Assembly (NCBI GenBank): GCA_947480015.1
Contig: CANKBS010000018.1
Coordinates: forward strand, 1-64,000
Direction: 5' to 3'
Source of the DNA: Sphingobacteriaceae bacterium
GTDB lineage: Bacteria > Bacteroidota > Bacteroidia > B-17B0 > Aurantibacillaceae
DNA length: 64,000 nucleotides
How positions within the stretch are numbered: the stretch's first letter is position 1; every line of letters begins with the position of its first letter. Below the pieces are notes generated by a model. That model was given only the letters and a program-made list of their open reading frames with translations. It searched no databases and was not told the origin of the DNA. Position numbers and translations under genes: made by a program. This document shows positions 42,854 through 52,927 of this stretch, piece by piece.

Positions 42854-45100
42854 ATGAACGAAGCACGCCTCCATTTTAAAATTGCAGACCTATTAAATTT
42901 AAATTCAAAAGATGTTACCGCCACCGTTAATTTACTGGACGAAGGCGGCACCATTCCCTTTATATCGCGTTACCGTAAAGAATTAACCGGCTCGTTAGAC
43001 GAAGTTCAAATCATGCAGATTAGAGATGAAATTGAACGTCTGCGCCAACTGGAACAACGCCGTGAATCCATTTTAAAATCAATTGAATCACAAAATAAAC
43101 TTAGTCCCGAATTAAAAGAACAAATTCTTGCCGCCGATACTTTAAGCAAACTTGAAGATCTTTACCTGCCCTTTAAACCAAGACGCAGAACCAAAGCCAC
43201 CATTGCCCGTGAAAAAGGTCTGGAGCCATTGGCACAATTTATTCTCGAACAAAAAAGTAATGGCATTCAGGAAGAAGCGGAGAAATTTATTAGTTTAGAA
43301 AAAGAAGTGCCTACTGCTGAAGAAGCCCTACAAGGCGCACGCGATATCATTTCTGAGATGGTGAGTGAAAATCCAATCGTGCGTGAAACCATGCGCGATC
43401 TGTTCAAAAAAACAGCCATTATTAAAAGCAAATTAATAAAAGGCAAAGAAGAAGCCGGAGAAAAATTTGAAGACTATTTTGAATGGGAAGAAAAATTAAT
43501 GAATTGTCCTTCGCACCGCTTACTGGCCATGCGCCGTGGCGAGAAGGAAGATATTCTAATGCTGGATATTGTGGTGGATAATGAAGAAGCCATTGGACTG
43601 ATTGAACGCATCATACTTACCAGCCGAGGTGAAGCCGCTAATCAAATAAAAGAAGCAATTGCAGATGGGTACAAACGTTTGTTGCACCCCGGCATTGAAG
43701 CCGAAATGCGTATCCTGACCAAACATCAGGCCGAAGAAAAAGCCATAGTGGTGTTTGCTGATAACTTAAGAGAATTACTATTAGCGCCACCACTTGGACA
43801 AAAAGCCATATTAGGATTGGATCCGGGATTCCGCTCAGGATGCAAGGTGGTGGCCTTAAACAAAGAAGGTAAACTATTAGAAGAGACTGTTATTTATCCA
43901 CATGAACCACAACGTAAAACTGCCGAAGCCGAAATGGTGGTGTTGGCTTTCTGTCAAAAACATAACATCGAAGCCATTGCCATTGGTAATGGAACGGCCT
44001 CCCGCGAAACCGAACAGTTTGTTCGTAACATAGATATTTTACCAAAAGAAATTTCGGTTATTGTGGTGAGTGAAGCCGGAGCCTCTGTGTATTCGGCTAG
44101 CGAAGTGGCCCGCGAAGAATTTGGCGAATACGATTTAACCGTACGTGGTGCTGTTTCTATTGGCAGAAGATTAGCCGATCCCTTATCGGAACTGGTGAAG
44201 ATAGACCCTAAAGCTATTGGTGTTGGTCAGTATCAGCATGACGTAGATCAAACGCATTTAAAAAATAAACTCGATGAAGTGGTGGGCAGTTGTGTGAACT
44301 CCGTTGGGGTTGAATTAAACACCGCCTCCAAGCAGCTCCTGTCGTATGTTTCAGGCATTGGTCCGAGTTTGGCACAAAATATTATTGATTACCGTAACGA
44401 AAAAGGCGCCTTTAAATCGCGCAAAAGTTTAATGGAAGTACCTCGCATGGGCGAAAAAGTATTTGAACAATGTGCCGGATTTTTACGCATTCGTAATGGC
44501 ATTCATCCACTCGATAAAAGTTCGGTGCATCCCGAAAGTTACCACATCGTTGAAAAAATGGCTTCTGATTTAAATTGCAGCATCGAAGATCTGGTCGGTG
44601 ATAAAGATCTGCGTAAAAAAATTCAACCAACAAACTACGTCACCGAAATCGTTGGTTTACCAACCTTAAAAGATATTTTATTGGAGTTAGAAAAACCCGG
44701 GCGCGATCCCCGTAAAAGTTTTGAGGCCTTCAGTTTTGATGAAAACGTGCATGAAATCAAACATCTGCGCGAAGGCATGCGTTTGCCCGGCATTGTAACC
44801 AACGTGACCAATTTTGGAGCCTTTGTGGACATTGGCGTTCATCAGGATGGCCTGGTTCACATTTCTCAATTAGCCGATGAATTTGTAGATGATCCGAACA
44901 AGATTGTAAAAGTGGGACAACAAGTTTGGGTGAATGTTACCGAAGTGGATGCAAAAAGAAAACGCATTGCTTTAAGTATGAAAGGCGAAACACAACACGT
45001 AAAAGCTTCGAAACCAAAAGCTGTGGTAAAGGAAGATCAGTACGATCCTAACGATATCAACAGTGCCCTGGCTGCCTTAAAGAACAAATTCAAAAAGTAA
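42854..45100 (+). CDS. tex: Tex family RNA-binding transcription accessory protein
   Basis: A 748-residue protein. N-terminal Tex helical region (LLDEGGTIPFISRYRKELTGSLDEVQI), YqgF-like RNase H fold (ILGLDPGFRSGCKVVAL), helix-hairpin-helix motifs (SYVSGIGPSLAQNIIDYRNEKG) and a C-terminal S1 domain (LPGIVTNVTNFGAFVDIGVHQ). Tex binds RNA and influences transcription. A frame begins at 42809, but the ATG at 42854 (MNEARLHFKIADLLNL) matches the family start, and a near -7 box (TATTTTTA) lies in the extension. Confidence 0.95.
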   Translation: MNEARLHFKIADLLNLNSKDVTATVNLLDEGGTIPFISRYRKELTGSLDEVQIMQIRDEIERLRQLEQRRESILKSIESQNKLSPELKEQILAADTLSKLEDLYLPFKPRRRTKATIAREKGLEPLAQFILEQKSNGIQEEAEKFISLEKEVPTAEEALQGARDIISEMVSENPIVRETMRDLFKKTAIIKSKLIKGKEEAGEKFEDYFEWEEKLMNCPSHRLLAMRRGEKEDILMLDIVVDNEEAIGLIERIILTSRGEAANQIKEAIADGYKRLLHPGIEAEMRILTKHQAEEKAIVVFADNLRELLLAPPLGQKAILGLDPGFRSGCKVVALNKEGKLLEETVIYPHEPQRKTAEAEMVVLAFCQKHNIEAIAIGNGTASRETEQFVRNIDILPKEISVIVVSEAGASVYSASEVAREEFGEYDLTVRGAVSIGRRLADPLSELVKIDPKAIGVGQYQHDVDQTHLKNKLDEVVGSCVNSVGVELNTASKQLLSYVSGIGPSLAQNIIDYRNEKGAFKSRKSLMEVPRMGEKVFEQCAGFLRIRNGIHPLDKSSVHPESYHIVEKMASDLNCSIEDLVGDKDLRKKIQPTNYVTEIVGLPTLKDILLELEKPGRDPRKSFEAFSFDENVHEIKHLREGMRLPGIVTNVTNFGAFVDIGVHQDGLVHISQLADEFVDDPNKIVKVGQQVWVNVTEVDAKRKRIALSMKGETQHVKASKPKAVVKEDQYDPNDINSALAALKNKFKK

Positions 45101-45141
45101 TAAACAAGGTCTAACCTAATCAGACTATTAATTAACCTTAC

Positions 45142-45879
45142 ATGCAATACGGACTCCTAGGCAAATCACTCAACCATTCTTTCTCAAAAGCTTATTTTGA
45201 GAAAAAATTTCAGGACTTACATTTGACTGATTGCCAGTATTCCAACTTTGAAATTGACAGCATTGATAAAATCAAGTCATTGATAAAAGACACCCCTAAC
45301 TTAGTAGGTTTAAATGTTACCATCCCATACAAAGAGGCTGTGCTACCTTTTTTGGATGAGCTTAGTTCCGAAGCAAAAGAAATTAGAGCCGTTAATTGTA
45401 TCCGTATTCAAAACGGAAAATTAATTGGCTACAATACCGATGTGTATGGTTTTGCTCAGAGCATTAAACCCTTTCTGGATGTTAATCATCAAAGAGCCCT
45501 CATCCTTGGAACCGGAGGCGCATCCAAGGCAGTGGCTCAGGCATTGAAAAAAGTAGGCGTAGAAATTTATTTTGTCACGTCGTCCCAAACTAAAAAAACA
45601 AACAACACCTTCTTCTATTCCGAATTAAATGAACTGGTTTTAAATGCCTTTAAACTCATTGTAAACACCAGTCCTGTTGGCACTTTCCCTCATGTTAAGG
45701 AATGTCCCAATATCCCCTATCAATTTATCAGTCCACAACATTTAGCCTACGACCTCATTTATAATCCTGCACAGACCTTGTTTTTACAAAAAGCCAAAGA
45801 AAAAGGTGCTATTACTGTAAATGGCTTAAGTATGTTGCAATTGCAGGCTGAAAAAAGCTGGGAGATTTGGAACGCGTAA
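45142..45879 (+). CDS. aroE: Shikimate dehydrogenase
   Basis: A 245-residue NADP-dependent enzyme reducing 3-dehydroshikimate in aromatic amino acid synthesis. Substrate-binding SLNHSFSKAYF, catalytic Lys in LNVTIPYKEAV, Asp in GYNTDVYGF, and the dinucleotide motif ILGTGGASKAVAQAL are present. It starts 41 bp after tex. Length is in the short Bacteroidota range. Confidence 0.93.
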   Translation: MQYGLLGKSLNHSFSKAYFEKKFQDLHLTDCQYSNFEIDSIDKIKSLIKDTPNLVGLNVTIPYKEAVLPFLDELSSEAKEIRAVNCIRIQNGKLIGYNTDVYGFAQSIKPFLDVNHQRALILGTGGASKAVAQALKKVGVEIYFVTSSQTKKTNNTFFYSELNELVLNAFKLIVNTSPVGTFPHVKECPNIPYQFISPQHLAYDLIYNPAQTLFLQKAKEKGAITVNGLSMLQLQAEKSWEIWNA

Positions 45880-45921
45880 AATCTTTATGGAATCCCCGTA
45901 TACGCACGTCTTAAGTTCAAG

Positions 45922-47244
45922 ATGAAGGTTCACCATTACATAGTCATGTGTTTAGTGCTGATGCAAACCCTGCACACGCAGGCACAAATCGAAACCATTG
46001 TCATACATGGGGTGGTGAAGGATTGTAAAACCAAACAAAGTATCCAACATGTGGGTATTAAATTATCCAATTACCCGGCAGCAACTATAGTTGATAGCAA
46101 AGGAGAATTTAACTTTACTGTTCCAAAAAAGCCTGTTCTAAAACTAATCTTCTTTCATCCCGCTTATCAAAGTTTAATTCGTGAAATAAAAACCGGCGAC
46201 TCAGATACCATTCATTTAATTATTGAATTAGCCACAAAATCAAATTTGCTCGATACCGTTTCCATCTTTTCAAAACACGAGGCCGAAACCCTTGTTGGAA
46301 AACCAAATTTCAGTATTTACGATTTTGATTTTTATGAAGATAAATTACTGCTGCTCTGCGCCGAACGTTCGCTCGATCATGCGCAATTAAAACTTGCCGA
46401 TTATAGTGGTAAAATTTTCTCATCTATTGAATTACCTAAACAGAGTGGCACTGCAAAAAACTTTTTTCACGATTACGAAGGCTATACCGATGTGGTTTGT
46501 GAGGATACCATATTCAGAATTGATGTTTGGGCAAACGAACTTATACTGAATACCATAAACCGCAAAGTTTTTAATAATTCTGTAAAGCCTGTAACTGATA
46601 CTGCTGCAGGAAACTACTATTTTTCAAATTACTCCGAAAAATATCCATCATTTAATTATTATTATTTACAAGCCAATGATTCGGTAGCTCAACTTCTTAA
46701 AACCATTAGTAACAGCGACCTGCTCAAACTTTACAATTTTGAATATTATTACCTGCCTTCGCGCATGCAACTTGAGGCCCGGCGCATTGCCGATTACTAC
46801 AAAACCGATGTGCATATTGTTGCTGCCATGATGAGCGGTTTTACGCAATCGATGTATTACGATGCCCTGTATGCGCCTTTGTTTGTGTTCAAAGACACCA
46901 TTTGTATTTTTAACCATTACAACGATCAACTGTATCATTATGATTTGAAAAATAAGTTGATTGACAGTGTCAAGATCAATTACCACCATCCTAAAAACTG
47001 GCGGGACTGGAAACATCAACTTTTTGTAGATGAGCCGGAAAATAAAGTGTATGCGTTTTATAGTAAGGACGGGCACCATTACCTCAAACAAATTGATCAC
47101 CATACAGGAAAAGAAATTTTCACCTACAAATTAAAACAACACAGCGCCGAAAAAATAAAAATAAAAGATGGTTACGTTTACTATGTGTATCGTCCCTTTG
47201 GCAGCACACAGGAACGTTTTTTGTACCGAGAAAGAATTGAATGA
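45922..47244 (+). CDS. Secreted protein with carboxypeptidase-regulatory-like domain, function unknown
   Basis: A 440-residue protein with a signal peptide (to about residue 21, QTLHTQAQ), then a carboxypeptidase-regulatory-like beta-sandwich (IHGVVKDCKTKQSIQHVGIKL...EFNFTVPKKPVLKLIFFHPAY, about 28-100). The remaining 330 residues contain repeated short strands (YDFDFYEDKLLLLCAE, VCEDTIFRIDVWANEL, PLFVFKDTICIFNHYNDQLYH, YAFYSKDGHHYLKQI), suggestive of a beta-propeller. I recognise no named family. It follows aroE by 42 bp and is convergent with the next gene. Confidence 0.65.
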   Translation: MKVHHYIVMCLVLMQTLHTQAQIETIVIHGVVKDCKTKQSIQHVGIKLSNYPAATIVDSKGEFNFTVPKKPVLKLIFFHPAYQSLIREIKTGDSDTIHLIIELATKSNLLDTVSIFSKHEAETLVGKPNFSIYDFDFYEDKLLLLCAERSLDHAQLKLADYSGKIFSSIELPKQSGTAKNFFHDYEGYTDVVCEDTIFRIDVWANELILNTINRKVFNNSVKPVTDTAAGNYYFSNYSEKYPSFNYYYLQANDSVAQLLKTISNSDLLKLYNFEYYYLPSRMQLEARRIADYYKTDVHIVAAMMSGFTQSMYYDALYAPLFVFKDTICIFNHYNDQLYHYDLKNKLIDSVKINYHHPKNWRDWKHQLFVDEPENKVYAFYSKDGHHYLKQIDHHTGKEIFTYKLKQHSAEKIKIKDGYVYYVYRPFGSTQERFLYRERIE

Positions 47245-47359
47245 TCAGTGTTTTGGTTTTGAGAATTTATCCGATATAAACTCCTTCGATTTATTTGTTG
47301 GAATGGAAAACGAGTTCCCTTCTTACCAGTAAAAATTTATTTCCGTGAATTAAAAATCA

Positions 47360-48139
47360 CTAATCGCCAGTTTCCCTTGGCCTGAGCTTCAATTCCTGTG
47401 GTTTGGTGCGGCCTTCTTCTTTATAATGTTTGTAACAATCCATCACCTTTGAGTAGAGTTCCACGCCGTCGTGCGTGAGAATATAATAGTCGTTTACATA
47501 ATAACAGTATTTTCTGAATGCCATGTAATCAATGTTATCATCTCCTGTTAATCGGGTCAATATTTCGCGACTTAATTTTTTCTGAACCTGTTCTTCGGTG
47601 ATAATGTCTTCAAATATTTTTGCCAGTTTTCTAACTTGTTTGCCTTCTTTGCTGTAACGCATGTAAAGCGCCGTTACGGGACTCCCCACATAATCAAGCC
47701 TTTTGATCTGGCTGCGTTCGATAATGTCATTCATATAATCGCGTTCGTAGGGTTTAAATTTAAAAGTTGTAATGGTGATGCCTCCTAAATTAATCGGCAT
47801 CTGGGTCATGATGAGCTTTACATCACTACTGCCATTAACCAGTATTTTTTTTACCGGCACGTACAATTTGGCAAATCCAACATACGAACAAATGAGGGTA
47901 TCCGTTTCGCCGGTATTCAAACTAAAACGCCCCTCATTATCGCTCATGGTACCATTACCATTACTTTTATTTATAATGTAAACAAAGGGCATACCGGTTA
48001 TGCTATCTCCTTCAAGCACCTTGCCTTTTACTAGTACTTGAGCCTCAATTAGATTGCCGGAAATACAAAAAAACAAGAATATAAGTTTGAGAAAATTCAA
48101 TAGTATAAATGTAAGTGCCTTCAATATATTTATAAACAT
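47360..48139 (-). CDS. Carboxypeptidase-like regulatory domain protein
   Basis: A 259-residue exported protein. A long hydrophobic N-terminus (FILLNFLKLIFLFFCISG) serves as signal or anchor, then a carboxypeptidase-regulatory-like domain (VLVKGKVLEGDSITGMPFVYI, GRFSLNTGETDTLICSYVGF) and a charged helical C-terminal half (YERDYMNDIIERSQIKRLDYV) that recurs in Bacteroidota proteins of unknown role. It may be part of cell-surface remodelling, but no function can be assigned. Divergent from dnaX, 78 bp apart. Confidence 0.7.
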   Translation of the reverse strand: MFINILKALTFILLNFLKLIFLFFCISGNLIEAQVLVKGKVLEGDSITGMPFVYIINKSNGNGTMSDNEGRFSLNTGETDTLICSYVGFAKLYVPVKKILVNGSSDVKLIMTQMPINLGGITITTFKFKPYERDYMNDIIERSQIKRLDYVGSPVTALYMRYSKEGKQVRKLAKIFEDIITEEQVQKKLSREILTRLTGDDNIDYMAFRKYCYYVNDYYILTHDGVELYSKVMDCYKHYKEEGRTKPQELKLRPRETGD

Positions 48140-48217
48140 ACGGTTAATAATTTAACCTTTTTTAGGCACAAGTATTTTTCTTTAAGCTAAGCAATAAACG
48201 TATTTTTAAAACTTGTA

Positions 48218-49942
48218 ATGGACAATTATATCGTATCGGCCCGCAAGTACAGACCTCAACACTTTAATACAGTAGTTGGCCAAAGTCACATTACTAATAC
48301 CCTCAAAAATGCCATCATCAGTAGACAATTGGCCCAAGCCTATTTGTTCTGTGGCCCCAGAGGTGTCGGTAAAACTACCTGTGCCCGTATTTTTGCTAAA
48401 ACCATTAATTGTACCAATATTTCAAGTGCCGGTGAAGCCTGCGATCAGTGCGAATCTTGCCTTTCATTCAATTCCGGTTCATCCTTAAATGTATACGAAC
48501 TGGATGCGGCTTCAAACAACTCGGTAGAAGATATCCGTAATCTGGTTGATCAGGTACGTTTTGCGCCACAATTAGGCGAGTATAAAGTGTATATCATCGA
48601 CGAGGTGCACATGTTAAGCACCTCTGCTTTTAATGCCTTTCTAAAAACATTAGAAGAACCACCCAAACATGCCAAATTTATTTTGGCTACAACCGAAAAA
48701 CATAAAATAATCCCAACCATCCTTTCACGCTGTCAAGTTTTTAATTTTAACCGCATTAAAACCGAAGATATTTCGAATCACCTGGCATTTATGGCCGGCA
48801 AAGAAGGTGTGAGTTTTGAACCCGAAGCTTTACAAGTGATTGCTCAAAAAGCCGATGGTGGTTTACGCGATGCTTGTTCGATGTTTGATCAAATGGTAGC
48901 TTTCACAGGCAATCACCTGACCTACAAACAAATTGTCGAAAATTTAAACGTTTTAGATTACGATTATTATTTCAATATTACCGATGCCTGTTTAAATCAG
49001 CGTCTGCCAGAAGTGCTGGTGACCTTCGACGACATTTTGCGTAAAGGATTTGATGGGCATAATTTTTTAATTGGTTTAGGGGAGCATCTTCGAAATTTGC
49101 TCGTGAGTAAAGATCCCCAGACTATCGTTTTACTTGAAATTAGCGAAAGTTTAAAACAACGGTATGCTCAACAATCGCAAGCCTGTCAATTACCTTTTTT
49201 ATTAAAGGCACTGTCACTGATTAGTAAAACTGATGTCAATTACAAGAATGCCAAAAATCAACGGCTTCTGGTTGAAATGACACTTATGCAGCTCACCTTT
49301 TTAACCGCTTCCAATGAAGCGGAAAAAAAAAAGGATGAATTAATCCCAAACTCTGAAAACACAACAGAATCAAAAACTTTAACAGCTAATCATTCCGCTT
49401 CAAAAATAACGGCGTTAAAAGAACCGGAAGTTAAATTTGCAAGCCGCCCCAGCGTCCCATTCGATCAACTCAAAATAAAATCTTCTTTCAGTTTAAACGA
49501 AGCCCGTAATTTTCCAAGCACCACACAGGTAGCTGGAACCCCCATAGTGCCGGCTCCGGTTGAAAAAATCGCAAATAAGGAAGTTACACTTGAGGAAGTC
49601 AAAGCCTGCATTTTAAACTATGCAGAAGAAAAACAAAATTCGGGTTCGCGACAACTGGCCACGATTTTAAAAACCGCCCATATAAATTTTGCCGATAACA
49701 CCATTCTGCTTCAAATAAATAACGAAACACAAAACGAACAACTGTTAACCGTTAAACAAAATTTTGTGGATGAAATGCGCGCCACATTGCAAAACAGCGC
49801 CATAACACTCGATATTCGTATCTCACAGGCAGAGACACAAACCAAAGCCTATAAACCCATCGACATTTTTAAAGCCATGTCGGAAAAAAATCCGGCATTG
49901 CTCGAACTTAAAAAACGTTTCGATTTGGAAATTGAATACTAG
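48218..49942 (+). CDS. dnaX: DNA polymerase III subunit gamma/tau
   Basis: A 574-residue AAA+ clamp-loader subunit. Walker A GPRGVGKTTCARIF near residue 45, a four-Cys zinc module (CTNISSAGEACDQCESC), Walker B IIDEVHML, sensor 1 ATTEKHKIIPTILSRCQ, and the lid domain. The tau-like C-terminal third is low-complexity and then helical. A near-consensus -7 box (TATTTTTA, 48201-48208) precedes the ATG. The 70-aa frame over the start is a shadow. Confidence 0.94.
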   Translation: MDNYIVSARKYRPQHFNTVVGQSHITNTLKNAIISRQLAQAYLFCGPRGVGKTTCARIFAKTINCTNISSAGEACDQCESCLSFNSGSSLNVYELDAASNNSVEDIRNLVDQVRFAPQLGEYKVYIIDEVHMLSTSAFNAFLKTLEEPPKHAKFILATTEKHKIIPTILSRCQVFNFNRIKTEDISNHLAFMAGKEGVSFEPEALQVIAQKADGGLRDACSMFDQMVAFTGNHLTYKQIVENLNVLDYDYYFNITDACLNQRLPEVLVTFDDILRKGFDGHNFLIGLGEHLRNLLVSKDPQTIVLLEISESLKQRYAQQSQACQLPFLLKALSLISKTDVNYKNAKNQRLLVEMTLMQLTFLTASNEAEKKKDELIPNSENTTESKTLTANHSASKITALKEPEVKFASRPSVPFDQLKIKSSFSLNEARNFPSTTQVAGTPIVPAPVEKIANKEVTLEEVKACILNYAEEKQNSGSRQLATILKTAHINFADNTILLQINNETQNEQLLTVKQNFVDEMRATLQNSAITLDIRISQAETQTKAYKPIDIFKAMSEKNPALLELKKRFDLEIEY

Positions 49943-49953
49943 TCTAATTCTAT

Positions 49954-52893
49954 ATGAATAAATTCATCACTCTCAGTCTCTTGGCCTTATTTGCTCTTAA
50001 TGTAAAGGCTCAAACAAAAAAAACCGCAAGTCCCTCGGGTAGCGAAAAAAAAACAAGGCTTAATTATGAATATGCGCTCCATGATCCTTTAAAGGCGCGC
50101 ATTTATACCTTGAAAAATGGCATGAAAGTCTATCTTTCCGTATATAAAAATGCGCCACGTATTCAAACCTATATCGCAGTAAAAGCAGGTTCTAAAAACG
50201 ATCCGGCCTCTGCAACGGGTTTGGCCCATTACCTCGAACACATGGTTTTTAAAGGCACCGATCAATATGGGACCAAAGATTTTAAAAAAGAAAATAGCGA
50301 ATTAAAAAAGATTGAAAATCTTTATGAAGTGTACCGTGTTACAATAGACGAGACAGAACGCAAAAAACTGTATCACCAAATCGACAGTGTGAGCGGAGTG
50401 GCCGCTAAATACGCCATTGCCAACGAATACGATAAAATGCTAGCCAGTATTGGAGCCGATGGCACCAACGCTTTTACATCTTTTGATCAAACGGTGTATG
50501 TAAACGATATCCCAAGTAATCAAATCAGTAATTGGTTAAAAATAGAATCCGAACGTTTTAGGAAACCTATACTCCGTTTATTTCATACTGAACTGGAAGC
50601 GGTGTATGAAGAGAAGAACCGTGGGCTAGATAGCGACGATGATAAAGTTTGGGAAGCTTTGTTTGCCGCACTTTTCCAAAAACACACATACGGAACTCAA
50701 ACCACCATTGGCACCATCGAACACTTAAAAAATCCTTCCATGCTGGAAATAAATAAATATTACAACATGTATTATGTACCTAATAACATGGCTATTATAA
50801 TGAGTGGTGATTTTGATCCCGATAAAGTAATTGTTGAGATTGAAAAGAACTTTAGTGGCTATTCCACAAAACCTGTTGAGACCTACAAATTCGAACTTGA
50901 ACTTCCTATCAACCAAAAAATTATCAAAGAAATTAAAGGTCCAAATCCTGCCAATGTTAACTTGGCTTGGCGCTTTGCAGGCGACGGCAGCCGAGAGGCC
51001 GACATATGTACCTTATTATCGGGTGTGCTTTTTAATGGCACTGCAGGTTTAATGGATCTCAACTTAAACCAGGCGCAAAAAGTACTCAATAGCACTAATT
51101 TTTTCTACCCGCTTAAAGATTACAGTTTTTTTGGTTTTGGCGGCGAACCGAAAGAAGGTCAAACTTTAGAAGAAGTTGAACAACTGATTTTAAGTCAGAT
51201 CGACCTCGTTAAAAAAGGCGAATTCCCCGATTGGCTGATGGAAGCCGTGGTAACCGACCTCAAACTTAAAAAAACGAAAGAATTGGAAAGTAACGGTTCT
51301 CGTGCTGACGCTATGATGAACTCCTTTGTGAATGATTTAAAATGGCAAACTTCTGTCAACCTCATCGAGCGACTTTCTAAAATCACCAAACAGGAATTAA
51401 TTGATTTTGCCGGCAAAAATTTTACAAACGTCAATTATGCAGTGGCCTATAAAAGAACGGGGGAAGACCTTAGCATTGTAAAAGTTGAAAAGCCTCAAAT
51501 AACACCGGTTGAAGCAGATAGAGAAAATGCTTCACCATTTTTAAAAGCCATCGAAAAATCAGCGCCAAAAGGCATTGAACCTAAGTTTTTAGATTACAGT
51601 AAGGACATAACCATCAAAACCATCCAATCAAACATTCCGGTTCTTTACAATAAAAACGTGGAGAATAAATTATTCGAATTGTATTACAAATTCGACATGG
51701 GAAGTAATAACGGTAAACTGTTTCCAATTGCCATTAAATACATTCCTTACTTGGCCACTAAATACATGAGCGCTGCGCAGGTAAAACAAGCCTTGTATCG
51801 CTTGGGCTGTTCCTTCAACGTGTTTTGTGACAACGAAAATGTGTGGGTGAGCCTCGTTGGATTAAGTGATAATTTTGAAAAGGCGGTTGAACTATTTGAG
51901 AACGTATTAGCTAATCCGGTTGTTGAAGAACCTGTTTTAAAAAACCTCCTCGCCGATTTAATTAAAGAACGTAATGATAATAAACTTCAAAAAAGATTAA
52001 TTCTTAACCGTGGCTTGTCAAACTATGCGCGTTATGGCGCAAACAACCCATTCTCCTATGTTATAAGTAATGAAGAATTAAGTAATGTTAGTACAGAAGA
52101 TATTAAGAACACCCTTTTTCAGTTACATAATTTCCAACATCAAATTCTTTATTACGGACCAAAAGAATTAACTGACCTTTGTGCCAATTTAACAGCATTA
52201 CACAAAGTGCCTGAAGTACTCGGTGCTGTTCCTGAACCGTTTAAATTCGAAGAAAAAACATTGGACAATACTGTTTTTGTTGTGGATTACGATATGAAAC
52301 AAGTAGAGATTGTGATGCTATCAAATGGCGGCCCTTATGAAGCGAGCAAAGTACCTCTCATTACCTTATACAATAATTATTTCGGAGGTGGCATGAGCAG
52401 TATTCTATTTCAAGATTTGCGGGAGTCTAAAGCCCTTGCCTACTCTACCTTTTCGCGTTACAACCAACCCAACAAATTATCCAAACACTACTTCAATTAC
52501 TCTTACATTGGTTCACAGGCCGATAAATTGGCCGAAGCCATGAAAGGACTAAGCGACTTATTAAACGATATGCCGAAAGCAGAAGGTAGTTTTAATTCAG
52601 CCAAAGAATCTATTCTGCAGGAAATGCGAACACAACGCATTACCAAATCGGAAATTCTTTTTAATAACTTAGAAGCCCAAAATCTCGGTAACCAAACAGA
52701 TATTCGTAAAGATATTTTTGAAAAGGTTCAAAATTACCAGTTCGCCGATATCAAAGGCTTCCACGACCAGAACATGAAAGGGAAACCATTAACGGTTTTA
52801 GTTTTGGGTAAAATTGAAGGACTCGATTTGGAAGTTCTTAAAAAATATGGCACTATAAAAGTATTAACCCTCAAAGAAGTTTTTGGTTATTAA
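49954..52893 (+). CDS. M16 family zinc metallopeptidase, exported
   Basis: A 979-residue two-domain insulinase-type protein. Signal peptide to about residue 19 (FALNVKAQ). The inverted zinc motif HYLEH is at residues 92-96 with the third ligand Glu in ELEAVYEEKNRGLD. The second half has the M16C-like fold but lacks a HxxEH, as expected for the inactive partner domain. It probably degrades peptides in the periplasm. It starts 12 bp after dnaX, so it may be expressed with it. Confidence 0.92.
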   Translation: MNKFITLSLLALFALNVKAQTKKTASPSGSEKKTRLNYEYALHDPLKARIYTLKNGMKVYLSVYKNAPRIQTYIAVKAGSKNDPASATGLAHYLEHMVFKGTDQYGTKDFKKENSELKKIENLYEVYRVTIDETERKKLYHQIDSVSGVAAKYAIANEYDKMLASIGADGTNAFTSFDQTVYVNDIPSNQISNWLKIESERFRKPILRLFHTELEAVYEEKNRGLDSDDDKVWEALFAALFQKHTYGTQTTIGTIEHLKNPSMLEINKYYNMYYVPNNMAIIMSGDFDPDKVIVEIEKNFSGYSTKPVETYKFELELPINQKIIKEIKGPNPANVNLAWRFAGDGSREADICTLLSGVLFNGTAGLMDLNLNQAQKVLNSTNFFYPLKDYSFFGFGGEPKEGQTLEEVEQLILSQIDLVKKGEFPDWLMEAVVTDLKLKKTKELESNGSRADAMMNSFVNDLKWQTSVNLIERLSKITKQELIDFAGKNFTNVNYAVAYKRTGEDLSIVKVEKPQITPVEADRENASPFLKAIEKSAPKGIEPKFLDYSKDITIKTIQSNIPVLYNKNVENKLFELYYKFDMGSNNGKLFPIAIKYIPYLATKYMSAAQVKQALYRLGCSFNVFCDNENVWVSLVGLSDNFEKAVELFENVLANPVVEEPVLKNLLADLIKERNDNKLQKRLILNRGLSNYARYGANNPFSYVISNEELSNVSTEDIKNTLFQLHNFQHQILYYGPKELTDLCANLTALHKVPEVLGAVPEPFKFEEKTLDNTVFVVDYDMKQVEIVMLSNGGPYEASKVPLITLYNNYFGGGMSSILFQDLRESKALAYSTFSRYNQPNKLSKHYFNYSYIGSQADKLAEAMKGLSDLLNDMPKAEGSFNSAKESILQEMRTQRITKSEILFNNLEAQNLGNQTDIRKDIFEKVQNYQFADIKGFHDQNMKGKPLTVLVLGKIEGLDLEVLKKYGTIKVLTLKEVFGY

Positions 52894-52927
52894 TAAAGTC
52901 ATCAAATTAGTTTAAGCATATAGATTT